A stretch of 64,000 nt of DNA from Jeongeupia wiesaeckerbachi (GCF_050916355.1 NZ_CP136946.1:1984001-2048000); one strand, 5' to 3'. Positions 34,216-42,960 are shown, numbered from the stretch's first letter. A program made the numbers and translations. The notes: generated by a model from the sequence alone, not told the origin.

Positions 34216-34983
34216 ATGAATTGGATGCACAGGCTGGTCGGGCGCGAGCGTACGCTCGACGCCGACCAGAAGCTCGGCCTCTCGCTTGCCTTTGTCGCCG
34301 GTGCCGCCAATGCCGGCGGCTTTCTCGCGGTCGGCCAGTACACCTCGCATATGTCGGGCATCGTGTCGACGATGGCCGACCAGTTGATCCTCGGCGATCT
34401 CAGGCTGGTGCTGGCCGGGTTCGGCGCCTTTGTCTGTTTTACCGCCGGCGCGGCGACGTCGTCGCTGCTGATCAACTGGGCGCGGCGGCGACGCATGCAC
34501 AGCGAGTACGCGTTGTCCTTGCTGGTCGAGGCGATCCTGATGCTCGGCTTCGGTCTGCTCGGCGGCTGGTTGTCGACCCACGCCGGCTTCATTCTGCCCT
34601 TCACGGTGATGTGGCTGTGTTATCTGATGGGTTTGCAGAACGCGATCGTCACCAAGCTCTCGAGCAGGCGCATCCGTACCACGCACGTCACCGGCCTTGT
34701 TACCGACATCGGCATCGAGCTCGGCCGCTTGTTGTACTGGCATCGACACGACCGGCCCGATTTGCCGCGCGTGGTCGCGGACCGCACGCTGCTGGCCTTG
34801 AACCTCGGCCTGCTGCTGCTGTTTCTCACCGGCGGGATCGCTGGCGCATGGGCATTCCAGCGCGTGGGCTTTGTCGCCACGGTGCCGCTGGCGCTGCTGT
34901 TGCTACTGCTGGCGGCGATGCCGGTATGGGAGGACGTGCAGATCCGCAGCCGGCTGCTGCGATTGCGCCACGGCCGCCGTTGA
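34216..34983 (+). CDS. YoaK family (DUF1275) membrane protein
   Basis: A 255-residue protein of the DUF1275/YoaK family with about six membrane segments. Typical sequence: LAFVAGAANAGGFLAVGQYTSHMSGIVS (~29-56) and the conserved LCYLMGLQNAIVTKLSSRRIRTTHVTGLVTDIGIELG (~133-170). Function unknown, possibly a small-solute transporter. The N-terminus (MNWMHRLVGRERTLDADQKL) has no signal peptide. Monocistronic. Confidence 0.88.
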   Translation: MNWMHRLVGRERTLDADQKLGLSLAFVAGAANAGGFLAVGQYTSHMSGIVSTMADQLILGDLRLVLAGFGAFVCFTAGAATSSLLINWARRRRMHSEYALSLLVEAILMLGFGLLGGWLSTHAGFILPFTVMWLCYLMGLQNAIVTKLSSRRIRTTHVTGLVTDIGIELGRLLYWHRHDRPDLPRVVADRTLLALNLGLLLLFLTGGIAGAWAFQRVGFVATVPLALLLLLLAAMPVWEDVQIRSRLLRLRHGRR

Positions 34984-35136
34984 GCGGAAACCCGGCCACT
35001 CATCCGCTGTCATCTCGCTGATTCGCTTGTATTTCCTGCCGTGCGGGTACCTGAATGGGGATTGAACCTGCGGGTTCATGCCTTCGCGATGCAAGGGGGG
35101 AGCGAAGGTCTCCCCAATCTGCATGGAGGCAATACC

Positions 35137-36294
35137 ATGGCGTTCAATCTGATCGAAGCGCTGCAGGGCGCAGCGGGACCGATACTTTCGGGGTTTGCCG
35201 GCAAGGCGCTGGGCATGGATGCGAGCACGGCGAGTACCGCAGTATCGCAAGCGCTGCCGGCGCTCGTCGGTGGTCTGGTCAAGCAGGCAGGCGATCCGCA
35301 ATCGGCGCGCGGCCTGTTCGAGCTGATTTCCGGCCCGAAAGTCGATGCGGGCGTGCTCGACAGTCCGACGGTGCAGTCCGGCGACGGCAATGCGCTGGCC
35401 GGGCTGGTCGAACGCGGCCGTGATCTGTTGCCGTCGGTCCTTGGCGATCAGGCGGGGCAAGTAGCCGGCGCCGTGGCGGCCAAGGCCGGTGTGTCGACCG
35501 AGTCGGCGACGTCGCTACTGGCGCTCGGCGCGCCGATGCTGCTGTCGCTGCTCAAGGGCAAGCTGGGCGAATCGGGCGGCGGCTATGGCGGCTTTGTCAG
35601 CCTGCTGACCGATCAGCAAGGCTGGCTGGCCAAGCTGCTCGATGGTCCGCTGCTGCAGGCGCTCGGCGTCGGCAGCCTTGCGAGCCTGTTCGGCGGCTTG
35701 AGTTCGCACGCCGGTGCGGCAATCGGCGCCGTGGCCGATGCCGGTGGCGAAGCCAAGCGCAAGCTCGGCAGCGCGGTCGAGTCGGCCGAAACCGCGGTCA
35801 AGTCGGGCCTGCCGCGCTGGCTGTGGTGGGTGGTGCCGCTGGCGATCCTGGCCTTTCTCGGCCTGCGCTACTGCGGTACGCCCAAGGTGCCGGCCATCCC
35901 CGAAGTCGATATCAAGACGCCGGTGGCGTCGATGGTCGCGAGCGCGCCGGCGCTGTTCAAGCTGGCCGGTATTGCCGTCGATGTGCAGTTCGACACCGAC
36001 AGCGCGGCGATAGCGCCCAGCTACCATGCCACGCTCGACAAGCTCGCCGACGAACTCAAGGCCAGCGGCAAAAAGGGGGAGATCGCCGGGCATACCGATA
36101 ACGTCGGCGATTCGGCGCACAACAAGACGCTGTCCGAGCAACGCGCCGCCGCGGTGCGCGACTACCTGATCGGCAAGGGCGTTGCCGCCGACGCGCTGAC
36201 GGCCGTGGGCTATGGCGACAGCCGGCCGATCGCCGACAACAGCACCGAAGAAGGCCGCCACCAGAACCGGCGGATCGAGTACGTCGCCCAGTGA
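35137..36294 (+). CDS. DUF937-OmpA domain fusion protein
   Basis: A 385-residue protein with a DUF937 (YidB-like) domain (~1-180, many Ala/Gly/Leu helices), a single membrane segment LWWVVPLAILAFLGLRYC (~229-246), and a C-terminal OmpA peptidoglycan-binding domain (~280-385: FDTDSAAI, GHTDNVGDSAHN, LSEQRAAAVRDYL, NRRIE). It has no N-terminal signal peptide, so the DUF937 part should be cytoplasmic and the OmpA part periplasmic, linking inner membrane to cell wall. ATG 35137 follows GGAGG at 35125-35129. Function unknown. Confidence 0.88.
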   Translation: MAFNLIEALQGAAGPILSGFAGKALGMDASTASTAVSQALPALVGGLVKQAGDPQSARGLFELISGPKVDAGVLDSPTVQSGDGNALAGLVERGRDLLPSVLGDQAGQVAGAVAAKAGVSTESATSLLALGAPMLLSLLKGKLGESGGGYGGFVSLLTDQQGWLAKLLDGPLLQALGVGSLASLFGGLSSHAGAAIGAVADAGGEAKRKLGSAVESAETAVKSGLPRWLWWVVPLAILAFLGLRYCGTPKVPAIPEVDIKTPVASMVASAPALFKLAGIAVDVQFDTDSAAIAPSYHATLDKLADELKASGKKGEIAGHTDNVGDSAHNKTLSEQRAAAVRDYLIGKGVAADALTAVGYGDSRPIADNSTEEGRHQNRRIEYVAQ

Positions 36295-36308
36295 ATCGGC
36301 CCATACGA

Positions 36309-36334
36309 AAAAGCGGACCCTCGGGTCCGCTTTT
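36309..36334. terminator. Bidirectional rho-independent terminator
   Basis: AAAAGCGGACCC / GGGTCCGCTTTT, a perfect 12-bp inverted repeat between the convergent DUF937-OmpA and Crp-like genes. Confidence 0.9.
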
Positions 36335-36347
36335 GTCTTGGCTGCGT

Positions 36348-37019
36348 CTAGCGTGGCAGCTGTTCCGGCGCGATCAGCCGGACATAACCCGCTTCGAGTG
36401 CGATCAGCCCGTCGTCGACCCAGGCATTGAGCTGCTTGTTGACGCTTTCACGGCTGGCGCCAACGAGGTTGGCGATTTCCTGCTGGGTCAGCTTCAGGTC
36501 GATCAGCACGCTGCCGCTTTCCTGTGAGCCGTGTTGCGCGCCGAGCTGGCGCAAGGTCTTGGCCAGCCTTTGCGGCAGCGGCAGGAACAGCGTGTCCTGC
36601 AGCAATTCGTCGGCACCGCGCAGCCGGTGGCACAGCGCGGCAATCAGCTGGCGCATCACCTTGGGGTGTGATTCGAGGTGCTGCATCACCGCGTCGCGGC
36701 GCAGCACCAGCAGTTCGCACGGTTCGAGCGCTTCGACGCTGGCGGTGCGCAGGCCGCCGTCGAGCATGGCGACTTCGCCGAAGACTTCGCCGGCTTCCAG
36801 AATCGCCAGCGTCGCCTCGCGGCCTTCGTCGCTGGTGCGCAGCACCTTGAGCCGGCCGTGCAGTACCGCGTACATCGCGTCGCCGGTTGCGCCCTGGGCG
36901 ACGACGATTTCCTTGGCGCGCACGCTGCGCGGCTGTGCATGGGCGGCGAGACCGGCGAGCTCGTCGGGCGAGAGTTCGCAGAACAGGCTGCTGCCCGACA
37001 ACAGTTTGACCTTGTCCAT
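36348..37019 (-). CDS. Crp/Fnr-family transcription regulator
   Basis: A 223-residue regulator with an N-terminal cyclic-nucleotide-binding-type beta-roll (~10-125: VVAQGATGDAMYAVLHGRLKV, GEVFGEVAMLDGGLRTASVEAL) and a C-terminal winged helix (LTQQEIANLVGASRESVNKQLNAWVDDGLI, ~172-201). No Cys cluster of the FNR type is present. The phosphate-cassette region (GEVAMLDGGLRTAS) is close to that of cAMP- or c-di-GMP-responsive members. Start at ATG 37019 (MDKVKLLSGS). It lies downstream of xth. Confidence 0.88.
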   Translation of the reverse strand: MDKVKLLSGSSLFCELSPDELAGLAAHAQPRSVRAKEIVVAQGATGDAMYAVLHGRLKVLRTSDEGREATLAILEAGEVFGEVAMLDGGLRTASVEALEPCELLVLRRDAVMQHLESHPKVMRQLIAALCHRLRGADELLQDTLFLPLPQRLAKTLRQLGAQHGSQESGSVLIDLKLTQQEIANLVGASRESVNKQLNAWVDDGLIALEAGYVRLIAPEQLPR

Positions 37020-37102
37020 CGTGTCCTCAGTCGGCAAAGGGGGCGGACGCAGCCGGTACATCGGCGCGGCGCATGTGGGTGTTGACGCTGTCGATCATGG
37101 CG

Positions 37103-37873
37103 TCAGTCGGCAAAGGTGGCGAGCACCGGCGTGTGGTCCGATGGCCGCTCGGCCTTGCGCGGTTCGCGGTCGATCTCGCACGCGGTGAGTTTTTGCGACA
37201 ACGCCGGCGTAATCAACAGGTGGTCGATGCGCAGGCCGGCGTTCTTCTTGAAGCTGAAGCCGCGGTAATCCCACCACGAAAACGATTTTTCCGGTTGCTC
37301 GAAGGCGCGGAACGCGTCGGCCAGACCCATGCCGATCAGCGTCGTGAACGCGTCGCGCTCGGGCGGCGACACCAGCACGCCGCCTTCCCATTTCTTGATG
37401 TCGTGGACATCGCGGTCTTCGGGGGCGATGTTGTAGTCGCCGGCGAGGATCAGCTGCGGGTGCTGCGCCAGTTCGTCCTTCAGCCAGGTGATCAGCGCGT
37501 CGAGCCAGCCGAGCTTGTACGGGTATTTTTCCGAGTCGAGCGCCTGGCCGTTCGGGATGTAGGCGCAAACGAAGCGCACGTCGGCGATGGTGCCGGTGAT
37601 CACGCGCTTTTGCGGGTCGTCGAAACCGGGGATGTTGATGAGCACATCGTCGATCGGCAGCCGGCTGATGATGGCGACGCCGTTGTAGGTTTTCTGGCCG
37701 GCGTAGGCGACATGAAACCCCGCCGCCTCGATCTCGGCCTGCGGGAAGTTGTGGTCTTCGAGCTTGGTTTCCTGCAGCGCCAGCGCGGTCAGCTTGGGCC
37801 GGCTGGCGAGCCAGTCGAGCACCTGCGGCAGGCGGACCTTGAGGCTGTTGACGTTCCAGGTGGCAAATTGCAT
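37103..37873 (-). CDS. xth: Exodeoxyribonuclease III
   Basis: A 256-residue AP endonuclease/3'-5' exonuclease of the ExoIII family acting in base excision repair. Catalytic motifs: WNVNSLKVRL (Asn7), LALQETKLED (metal-binding Glu), YNGVAIISR, LAGDYNIAPEDRDVHD (Asp/Asn pair), GLRIDHLLIT and the terminal SDHTPV His. Full length. The last 18 bases of the gene recur with one mismatch at 37026-37043. Confidence 0.96.
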   Translation of the reverse strand: MQFATWNVNSLKVRLPQVLDWLASRPKLTALALQETKLEDHNFPQAEIEAAGFHVAYAGQKTYNGVAIISRLPIDDVLINIPGFDDPQKRVITGTIADVRFVCAYIPNGQALDSEKYPYKLGWLDALITWLKDELAQHPQLILAGDYNIAPEDRDVHDIKKWEGGVLVSPPERDAFTTLIGMGLADAFRAFEQPEKSFSWWDYRGFSFKKNAGLRIDHLLITPALSQKLTACEIDREPRKAERPSDHTPVLATFAD

Positions 37874-37988
37874 GGGGCGGGTCGCAGGAAAAGGAATGCC
37901 CTGATTCTATCAGGCCCGCCGCATCCTGCCGGACGGGCCGTCCGGCACCGCCGCACGCGCAGCGGTGAACGCCGGACGCCGGTCGCGT

Positions 37989-38411
37989 TTATTCCGGACG
38001 GAACACCCGGTGGCAGGCGGCGCAGGATTCCTCGACCGCGGCAAAGCGCGGCCGGATGTCGGCCATCGACACGCCGGGGCCGGACTGCGCGGCAAGCTGG
38101 GTCGTCGCGGTTTCGAGCTTCTGCGCTGCGGCCTTGAACTGCCCGGCGCTGGCATGGCTGGGGCCGCTGGCATCGAACTCAGGAAAGTGCGACCACGGCG
38201 CCGAGGCCAGCGCCTTGAGCTTGTCTGCGCCGACCTGGAAGGCGGCGGGGTCGTAGGCGCTGCGACCGCGGACCATGCCGCCGAGCGTTTCGCTCGTCCG
38301 CAGCATGTCCTTGAAAATGGACTGGCGCAGTACGCTGGGGGAGTGCGGATCGGATTTAGAACAGCCGGCAAGCAGCGCGACGGTACAGCACAACAGGATC
38401 AGGGATTTCAT
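37989..38411 (-). CDS. Cytochrome c'-type lipoprotein
   Basis: A 140-residue protein with a lipoprotein signal (lipobox LLAGC, Cys17). A single C-terminal haem motif CAACH (~130-134) ends a four-helix cytochrome c' domain (SVLRQSIFKDMLRTSETLGGMV at the start, as in the family). Cytochromes c' bind NO and may protect against nitrosative stress. The membrane anchoring is unusual compared with the usual soluble periplasmic form. A 140-bp repeat lies upstream. Confidence 0.87.
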   Translation of the reverse strand: MKSLILLCCTVALLAGCSKSDPHSPSVLRQSIFKDMLRTSETLGGMVRGRSAYDPAAFQVGADKLKALASAPWSHFPEFDASGPSHASAGQFKAAAQKLETATTQLAAQSGPGVSMADIRPRFAAVEESCAACHRVFRPE

Positions 38412-38472
38412 CAGCTACATCATCGAGAGGGTGAAACTACAACGTCGGCCGGGCCGGTCGGTTGACGGCTTG

Positions 38473-38615
38473 GAACCTATCCGATTCGGCGAGCGAGCCA
38501 AGGCAGTTTGGCGCCGTCCGAAGCGCAGAAACCGCAATGGACACGGAGTCCATGAGGATTTCGAGCACAGGACGGGGGCAGGATGCGAAGGCGCAGCCGT
38601 CTAGTCGGATAGATT
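38473..38615 (-). repeat. 140-bp palindromic repeat, inverted orientation
   Basis: Read on the minus strand it matches 24876-25016 and 29067-29213 nearly end to end: TGCTCGAAATCCTCATGGAC at the centre, CGGTTTCTGCGCTTCGGACG next, GGCTCGCTCGCC and GGATAGGTT at the end. It fills the gap between the cytochrome and glutaredoxin-like genes. Confidence 0.87.
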
Positions 38616-38616
38616 C

Positions 38617-39087
38617 TCAGTGCTTGCCCGGTGCGTAGCCGGCCTTGGTCAGCGCCGCCGACCACAACTGCGGATCCCAGATACGGAACACGTCGTTGCC
38701 GACCTGCAGCACCGGTGGAATCAGCTGCGTCTGGCCGGTGGCCTGATAGAAAGCGAGCAGCTGGGTTTCCGAGCTGGCCGGATTGCGCAACTCGTAGTCG
38801 ACGCCGCGGGCGTCGAGCAGCTTGACCGCGTCGGTACAGGTCGAGCCGCACTGCGGGTTGGTATACAGCACCACGCTGGCGCTCTTGCTCTGGACGGCGC
38901 TGGCGGCTGCGGGCTTGGCGCCGCTACCGACCACGTTCGGACGGATCGTCCGCTCGCGGCTGCTCTGGCCAGCCGGCGGCTGGTCGCTGTAGTGCACCTG
39001 GCCGTCGGCGTCGCGCCATTGATAGACCTTGGCGCAGGCAGGCAAGGACAGCAGCAGGGTGGCGAGGACGACAGTCAGGCGGAGCAT
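38617..39087 (-). CDS. DUF4124-glutaredoxin-like secreted protein
   Basis: A 156-residue protein with a signal peptide (MLRLTVVLATLLLSLPACA). A DUF4124 segment (KVYQWRDADGQVHYSDQPPAG, ~20-40) and a C-terminal thioredoxin-fold glutaredoxin-like domain (~70-156) with CGSTC in place of CPYC follow, with a cis-Pro region QLIPPVLQVG. The CxxxC spacing is unlike normal glutaredoxins. Probably a periplasmic thiol or metal-binding protein; redox activity is uncertain. Confidence 0.82.
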   Translation of the reverse strand: MLRLTVVLATLLLSLPACAKVYQWRDADGQVHYSDQPPAGQSSRERTIRPNVVGSGAKPAAASAVQSKSASVVLYTNPQCGSTCTDAVKLLDARGVDYELRNPASSETQLLAFYQATGQTQLIPPVLQVGNDVFRIWDPQLWSAALTKAGYAPGKH

Positions 39088-39139
39088 GGGCGGTTGTGCG
39101 GAAGCAAAGAGCGCATTGTTCCAAAACCGGCCGCCAACG

Positions 39140-40051
39140 TCACCTGCTCGTGCCCGGCGGTGGCGCATCGTCGCCGGCAAACACCGCCTGCGACAGATAG
39201 CGGCGCAGCCAGCCGAGCATCGGCCAGCCGCCGCGACCGGTGCGCCAGCACAGGCGGACTTCGAGCGCGCTGAAGGCGACGTCGGCGCTGGCGAGTTCGA
39301 CCACGCGGCCGGCAAGCGTCGGGTAACGGGCCACATTGCGCGGCACCACGGCCCAGCCGACACCGAGCGCGGCGAGTTCGGCGACCGCGTACAGGCTGTC
39401 CGAATACCAGACCTGCGGGCTGAGGCGCTCGTCGCCATCGTCGTTGCCGGTGCGGGGCGTCACGATCAACTGGCGATGGCGCGCCAGCGCCTTGCGGCTG
39501 GTCTGGCCGTCGTGTGCCAGCGGATGGCCGATGCCGGCGACGATGACCCGCGGCACCGCGCCGACCGATTCGGATTCGATCGCGCTGTCGTCGCCTTGGC
39601 GGCGGTACGTCAGGCCGGCGTCGACCTGACCGTCGGCGACCCATTCGGCGATCTCGGCGGCCGAGCAGTTGAGGACGGTGACGGTGAGTTGCGGATAGGC
39701 GTCGGCAAAATCGGCAAGCAAGCGCATCGCCGGCAGATAGGGCAGGCCTTCATCGAGCGCCAGCGTGATCTGCCCGGGCGTCTGGCTGCCCAGGGCAAAG
39801 GCGCGGTTTTCGAAGTGTTCGCGCTGACGCAGCAGCTCGCGCGCTTCGTCGAGCAGTGCGCGGCCGGCGTCGGTCAGCACCGGCGTGCGGGCGCTGCGGT
39901 CGAACAGCGTCAGGTCGAGGCTGGCTTCGAGCAGGGCGATGGCGCTGCTGACGGCCGATTGCGCCCGGCCCAGCCGGCGCGCGGCGGCCGAGAACGAGCC
40001 GGCGTCGACGGCGGCGACAAAGGTGGCGAGTTGATCGTGGGTCCAGTTCAT
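39140..40051 (-). CDS. LysR-family transcription regulator
   Basis: A 303-residue LTTR. The N-terminal winged helix is DQLATFVAAVDAGSFSAAARRLGRAQSAVSSAIALLEASLDLTLF (~6-50); a periplasmic-binding-like effector domain follows (~90-290). It is divergent from the emrE-like gene with about 95 bp between, so it probably controls that gene or itself. The effector is unknown. Confidence 0.9.
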   Translation of the reverse strand: MNWTHDQLATFVAAVDAGSFSAAARRLGRAQSAVSSAIALLEASLDLTLFDRSARTPVLTDAGRALLDEARELLRQREHFENRAFALGSQTPGQITLALDEGLPYLPAMRLLADFADAYPQLTVTVLNCSAAEIAEWVADGQVDAGLTYRRQGDDSAIESESVGAVPRVIVAGIGHPLAHDGQTSRKALARHRQLIVTPRTGNDDGDERLSPQVWYSDSLYAVAELAALGVGWAVVPRNVARYPTLAGRVVELASADVAFSALEVRLCWRTGRGGWPMLGWLRRYLSQAVFAGDDAPPPGTSR

Positions 40052-40145
40052 CCATCTGATTATCAGATGCTTCCCAACTTAGTGCCATCGGTCATGACGG
40101 CTAAGATGGCGTCCCATCGGCAAGCAATCGGAAAAGGAGGACACG

Positions 40146-40478
40146 ATGAATGCCTACCTGATGCTCGGCCTCGCCATCGTGGCCGAGGTGATCGCGACCA
40201 GCAGCCTCAAGGCGTCGGACGGGTTCAGCCGGCTGCTGCCGAGTACGCTGGTCGTACTCGGCTACGCAACGGCGTTCTATCTGTTGATGCAGGTGATGAA
40301 GACGGTGCCGGTTGGCGTCGCCTACGCGATCTGGTGCGGTGCAGGCATCGTACTGGTGACGCTGGTCGCCGGCGTTTTATACCGGCAGCTGCCCGATCTG
40401 GCCGCGTGGATCGGCATTGCGCTGATCATCGCCGGCGTCGTGGTGATCCAGCTGTTCTCGAAGCTCAACGCGCACTGA
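40146..40478 (+). CDS. emrE: Small multidrug resistance (SMR) efflux protein, EmrE-like
   Basis: A 110-residue four-helix drug/proton antiporter. Essential Glu14 is present (LAIVAEVIATSSLKASDGF), with the SMR signature VPVGVAYAIWCGAGIVLV (~57-74) including Trp63. Length and residues match the EmrE (drug-exporting) rather than the guanidinium-exporting Gdx branch. AAAAGGAGG ribosome-binding site. Likely controlled by the divergent LysR regulator. Confidence 0.92.
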   Translation: MNAYLMLGLAIVAEVIATSSLKASDGFSRLLPSTLVVLGYATAFYLLMQVMKTVPVGVAYAIWCGAGIVLVTLVAGVLYRQLPDLAAWIGIALIIAGVVVIQLFSKLNAH

Positions 40479-40523
40479 AGCGCAGCCCGGGATGGCCGCG
40501 CTTGTATGCTGCGCGGCCGCCGC

Positions 40524-40979
40524 TCAGGGCTGCGAGCGGGTCAGCAGCACCACGCGGTTGCGACCGATGTCCAGCGTCAGCTGCCAGTCCTGCCGCTTCT
40601 GGCTGCAGATCGGCAGAATGGTCGACGTCTGCCAGTGCTGGGCGTCGCTGCGACGCAATGCATAGCGATTGCTGCCCATCTCCATGCCCGCCATCGCCCA
40701 TTCGGCGTGCACCTCGTCGGCCTGGCCGCTCAGCACCAGTTCGACCGGCGCCTTGGTACTGACGGGCGCCTTGCTCTTGAGCAGATATTCGTGGTTTTCC
40801 AGCTTGAAGCGGCAACCGGCGACGAGGTCGTCGCATTGCTGGGTGACGATGGTATTGACCTGCTGGTGGTTGAACCAGTTAAGCGGCCGGATCCAGCCGT
40901 AGTGCCAGCCGGCGCCGAAGGCAATCAGCAGGACCGCGGCGACGCGCAGCAGCGCGCGTTTCAACATCTTGTCTTTCAT
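40524..40979 (-). CDS. Membrane-anchored protein of unknown function
   Basis: A 151-residue protein with one N-terminal membrane anchor (LLRVAAVLLIAFGAGWHYGWI, ~10-30) and a periplasmic domain with three Cys (QQCDDLVAGCRF, ILPICSQ) and a Met-rich AMAGMEMGSNRYAL. The pattern is reminiscent of small periplasmic proteins associated with copper or cytochrome oxidase assembly, but no family is recognised. It overlaps the Nudix-ThiE fusion gene by ATGA, so it is co-transcribed. Confidence 0.75.
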   Translation of the reverse strand: MKDKMLKRALLRVAAVLLIAFGAGWHYGWIRPLNWFNHQQVNTIVTQQCDDLVAGCRFKLENHEYLLKSKAPVSTKAPVELVLSGQADEVHAEWAMAGMEMGSNRYALRRSDAQHWQTSTILPICSQKRQDWQLTLDIGRNRVVLLTRSQP

Positions 40980-41929
40980 CTCGTGCTCCAGGCGTTTGAG
41001 CGTTGGGCGACGCCGTGGCCGCCATTGACCTGTGCCGTGGCGATGGCATCGGCGTTCATGCCGCCGATCGCGTAGATCGGGAACGGCCAGCCGGCACCGG
41101 CCAGCGCGGCAAAGCCGGGCCAGCCCAGCGGCGCCTCGTTCGGGTGCGATGCTGTCTCGGCGACGTGACCGAGCAGCGCGTAATCGGCGCCGATGCGCTG
41201 GGCGACGGCCAGTTCATCGGCGTTGTGCGCCGATACGCCAAGCCAGTCGAGGCCACGTGGGCGCCGCTCCAGCGTCGCGGCGATCCGCGCCGGCAACTGC
41301 ACGCCGTCGGCGTTCAGTTCACGCGCCAGATCGATGTCGCCGTGCAGCAGCACGCGGCAACCGCGATGGTGCGCACGCGCCAGCACCTCAGTTGCCAGCG
41401 CGCGGTAATCGGCGGCGGCCAGTTGTGGCTCGCGCAAGACCAGCCAGCGCAGGCCGTCGGCGAGGCGTTGATCCAGCCGGGCGAGCCAGCCGTCGATGCC
41501 GAGGCCGCGGGCATGCGACAGCGCCAGCACCGGCGGCAGCGCCAGCCCGCGCAGGATAGGGCCGTTGGCCGGCAGGATCGGCGAGACATTCAGCGCGCCG
41601 GGCGTCTGCCATGCGAAGGACTGGCCTTCGTGCGGTTGCGGTTCGCCATCCCAGCCGGTGACGCGGAAAAACTGCAGCCTGACGGTCGCGTGCGGATAGG
41701 TGAAGGTCTGCACCAGCCATGGCGTCGCCGCGGTGACGGTGATGCCCATTTCCTCGTGCAGCTCGCGTTTCAATGCGTCGAGCCCGGTCTCGCCGGCTTC
41801 GAGCTTGCCGCCGGGGAATTCCCAATAGCCGGCGTACGGTTTGCCGACGGGGCGGCTGCCGAGCAGAAAGGTGCCGTCGGGCCGGAGCAGGATGCCGGCG
41901 GCGACGTGGGTGATGCGCGGTGCGGTCAT
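40976..41929 (-). CDS. Nudix hydrolase-thiamine-phosphate-synthase-like fusion protein
   Basis: A 317-residue fusion. N-terminal MutT-like domain (~1-130) with the Nudix box GGKLEAGETGLDALKRELHEEMG (~39-61), and a C-terminal ThiE-like TIM barrel (~135-317: VLLHGDIDLARELNADGVQLPA, LGVSAHNADELAVAQRIGADYALLG, YAIGGMNADAI). This arrangement is common in beta- and gammaproteobacteria. The MutT part should hydrolyse 8-oxo-dGTP or a related nucleotide; the barrel's role is unproven. Start ATG 41929; it overlaps the next gene. Confidence 0.9.
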   Translation of the reverse strand: MTAPRITHVAAGILLRPDGTFLLGSRPVGKPYAGYWEFPGGKLEAGETGLDALKRELHEEMGITVTAATPWLVQTFTYPHATVRLQFFRVTGWDGEPQPHEGQSFAWQTPGALNVSPILPANGPILRGLALPPVLALSHARGLGIDGWLARLDQRLADGLRWLVLREPQLAAADYRALATEVLARAHHRGCRVLLHGDIDLARELNADGVQLPARIAATLERRPRGLDWLGVSAHNADELAVAQRIGADYALLGHVAETASHPNEAPLGWPGFAALAGAGWPFPIYAIGGMNADAIATAQVNGGHGVAQRSNAWSTR

Positions 41930-42024
41930 GGCGGACACGTCAGGAAACGAAGGCGGCGATTGTACCGTGCCGGTCTGCACGGCACGGTGGCAATCTTGGC
42001 ATGGCGCACAGCGCCGTCGGCGCT

Positions 42025-42897
42025 TTAGCCGCCGGCTCGGCCGGCCCAGTCCCGGGCGAACTGCCAGGCGACGCGGCCGCTGCGCGAGCCGCGTCCCTGC
42101 GCCCATTGCAGTGCCTCGCGTTCGGTCTGCGCATCCCAGCCGGTGATGCCGAAGTGGTTCAGCCACAGCCGGCAGGCGTTGAGGAAGTCGTTCTGATCGA
42201 AACCGTAAAACGACAGCCACAGCCCAAAGCGCTCGGACAGTGCGACTTTTTCCTCGATCGCTTCGGCGAAATGGATCTCACCGTCGACGTGGCGGGTCTG
42301 CGCGTTTTCGCTGAAGTATTCCGGCACCAGATGGCGGCGGTTCGACGTTGCGTAGATCAGCACATTGGCGCTCGGTGCCGAGATCGAGCCATCCAGCGCG
42401 GTCTTCAGTGCCTGATAGCCCCAGTCGCCTTCCTCGAAGCTGAGGTCGTCGCAGAACAGAATGAAGCGCTCGGGGCGATCGGCGACCTGTTCGACGATGT
42501 CGGGTAGATCGATCAGGTGGGTTTTTTCGACTTCGATCAGCCGCAGGCCCTGATCCTTGAATTCGTTCCATGCGGCCTTCACCAGCGAGCTCTTGCCGCA
42601 ACCGCGTGCGCCGGTCAGTAGCACGTTGTTGGCGAGCCGGCCTTCGACGAACTGGCGGGTATTGGCGACCAGCAGGTTTTTCTGCCGTTCGATATTGCAC
42701 AGCGACGCCAGCGTAATCGAATGCGGATGCAGCACCGGTTGCAGCGCGCTTCGGCCGTCGAAACTACGCCAGCGGTAGGCCTGCGCCTGCCAGTCGTTGA
42801 CCGGCGGCAAGGCCGGCAGCCGGCGTTCGTAGTCGTTCAACAGGCGCTCGCCGCGGGCGAGCAGATCAAGCAGTGGGGGAAGCCAGGTGTCGTTCAT
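42025..42897 (-). CDS. DUF815 family AAA-type ATPase
   Basis: A 290-residue ATPase of the DUF815 family. Walker A GARGCGKSSLVKAAW (~96-110), Walker B FILFCDDLSFEE (~144-155) and the sensor-like NVLIYATSNRRHLVPEY (~178) are seen. Function unknown, possibly a chaperone-like or remodelling ATPase. It is the first gene of the unit running into the Nudix-ThiE fusion. Confidence 0.88.
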   Translation of the reverse strand: MNDTWLPPLLDLLARGERLLNDYERRLPALPPVNDWQAQAYRWRSFDGRSALQPVLHPHSITLASLCNIERQKNLLVANTRQFVEGRLANNVLLTGARGCGKSSLVKAAWNEFKDQGLRLIEVEKTHLIDLPDIVEQVADRPERFILFCDDLSFEEGDWGYQALKTALDGSISAPSANVLIYATSNRRHLVPEYFSENAQTRHVDGEIHFAEAIEEKVALSERFGLWLSFYGFDQNDFLNACRLWLNHFGITGWDAQTEREALQWAQGRGSRSGRVAWQFARDWAGRAGG

Positions 42898-42960
42898 CGT
42901 GGGTCCGGGCGAGGAGGGCAGATCGTCATCTTACCCGGCGCGGCAGACTCGGCGCAGATA

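Noticed and set aside
37026..37043. 18-base near repeat of the xth 3' end upstream of the Crp-like gene
   Set aside because: Too short to call a duplicated gene fragment; it may be chance or a small local duplication.
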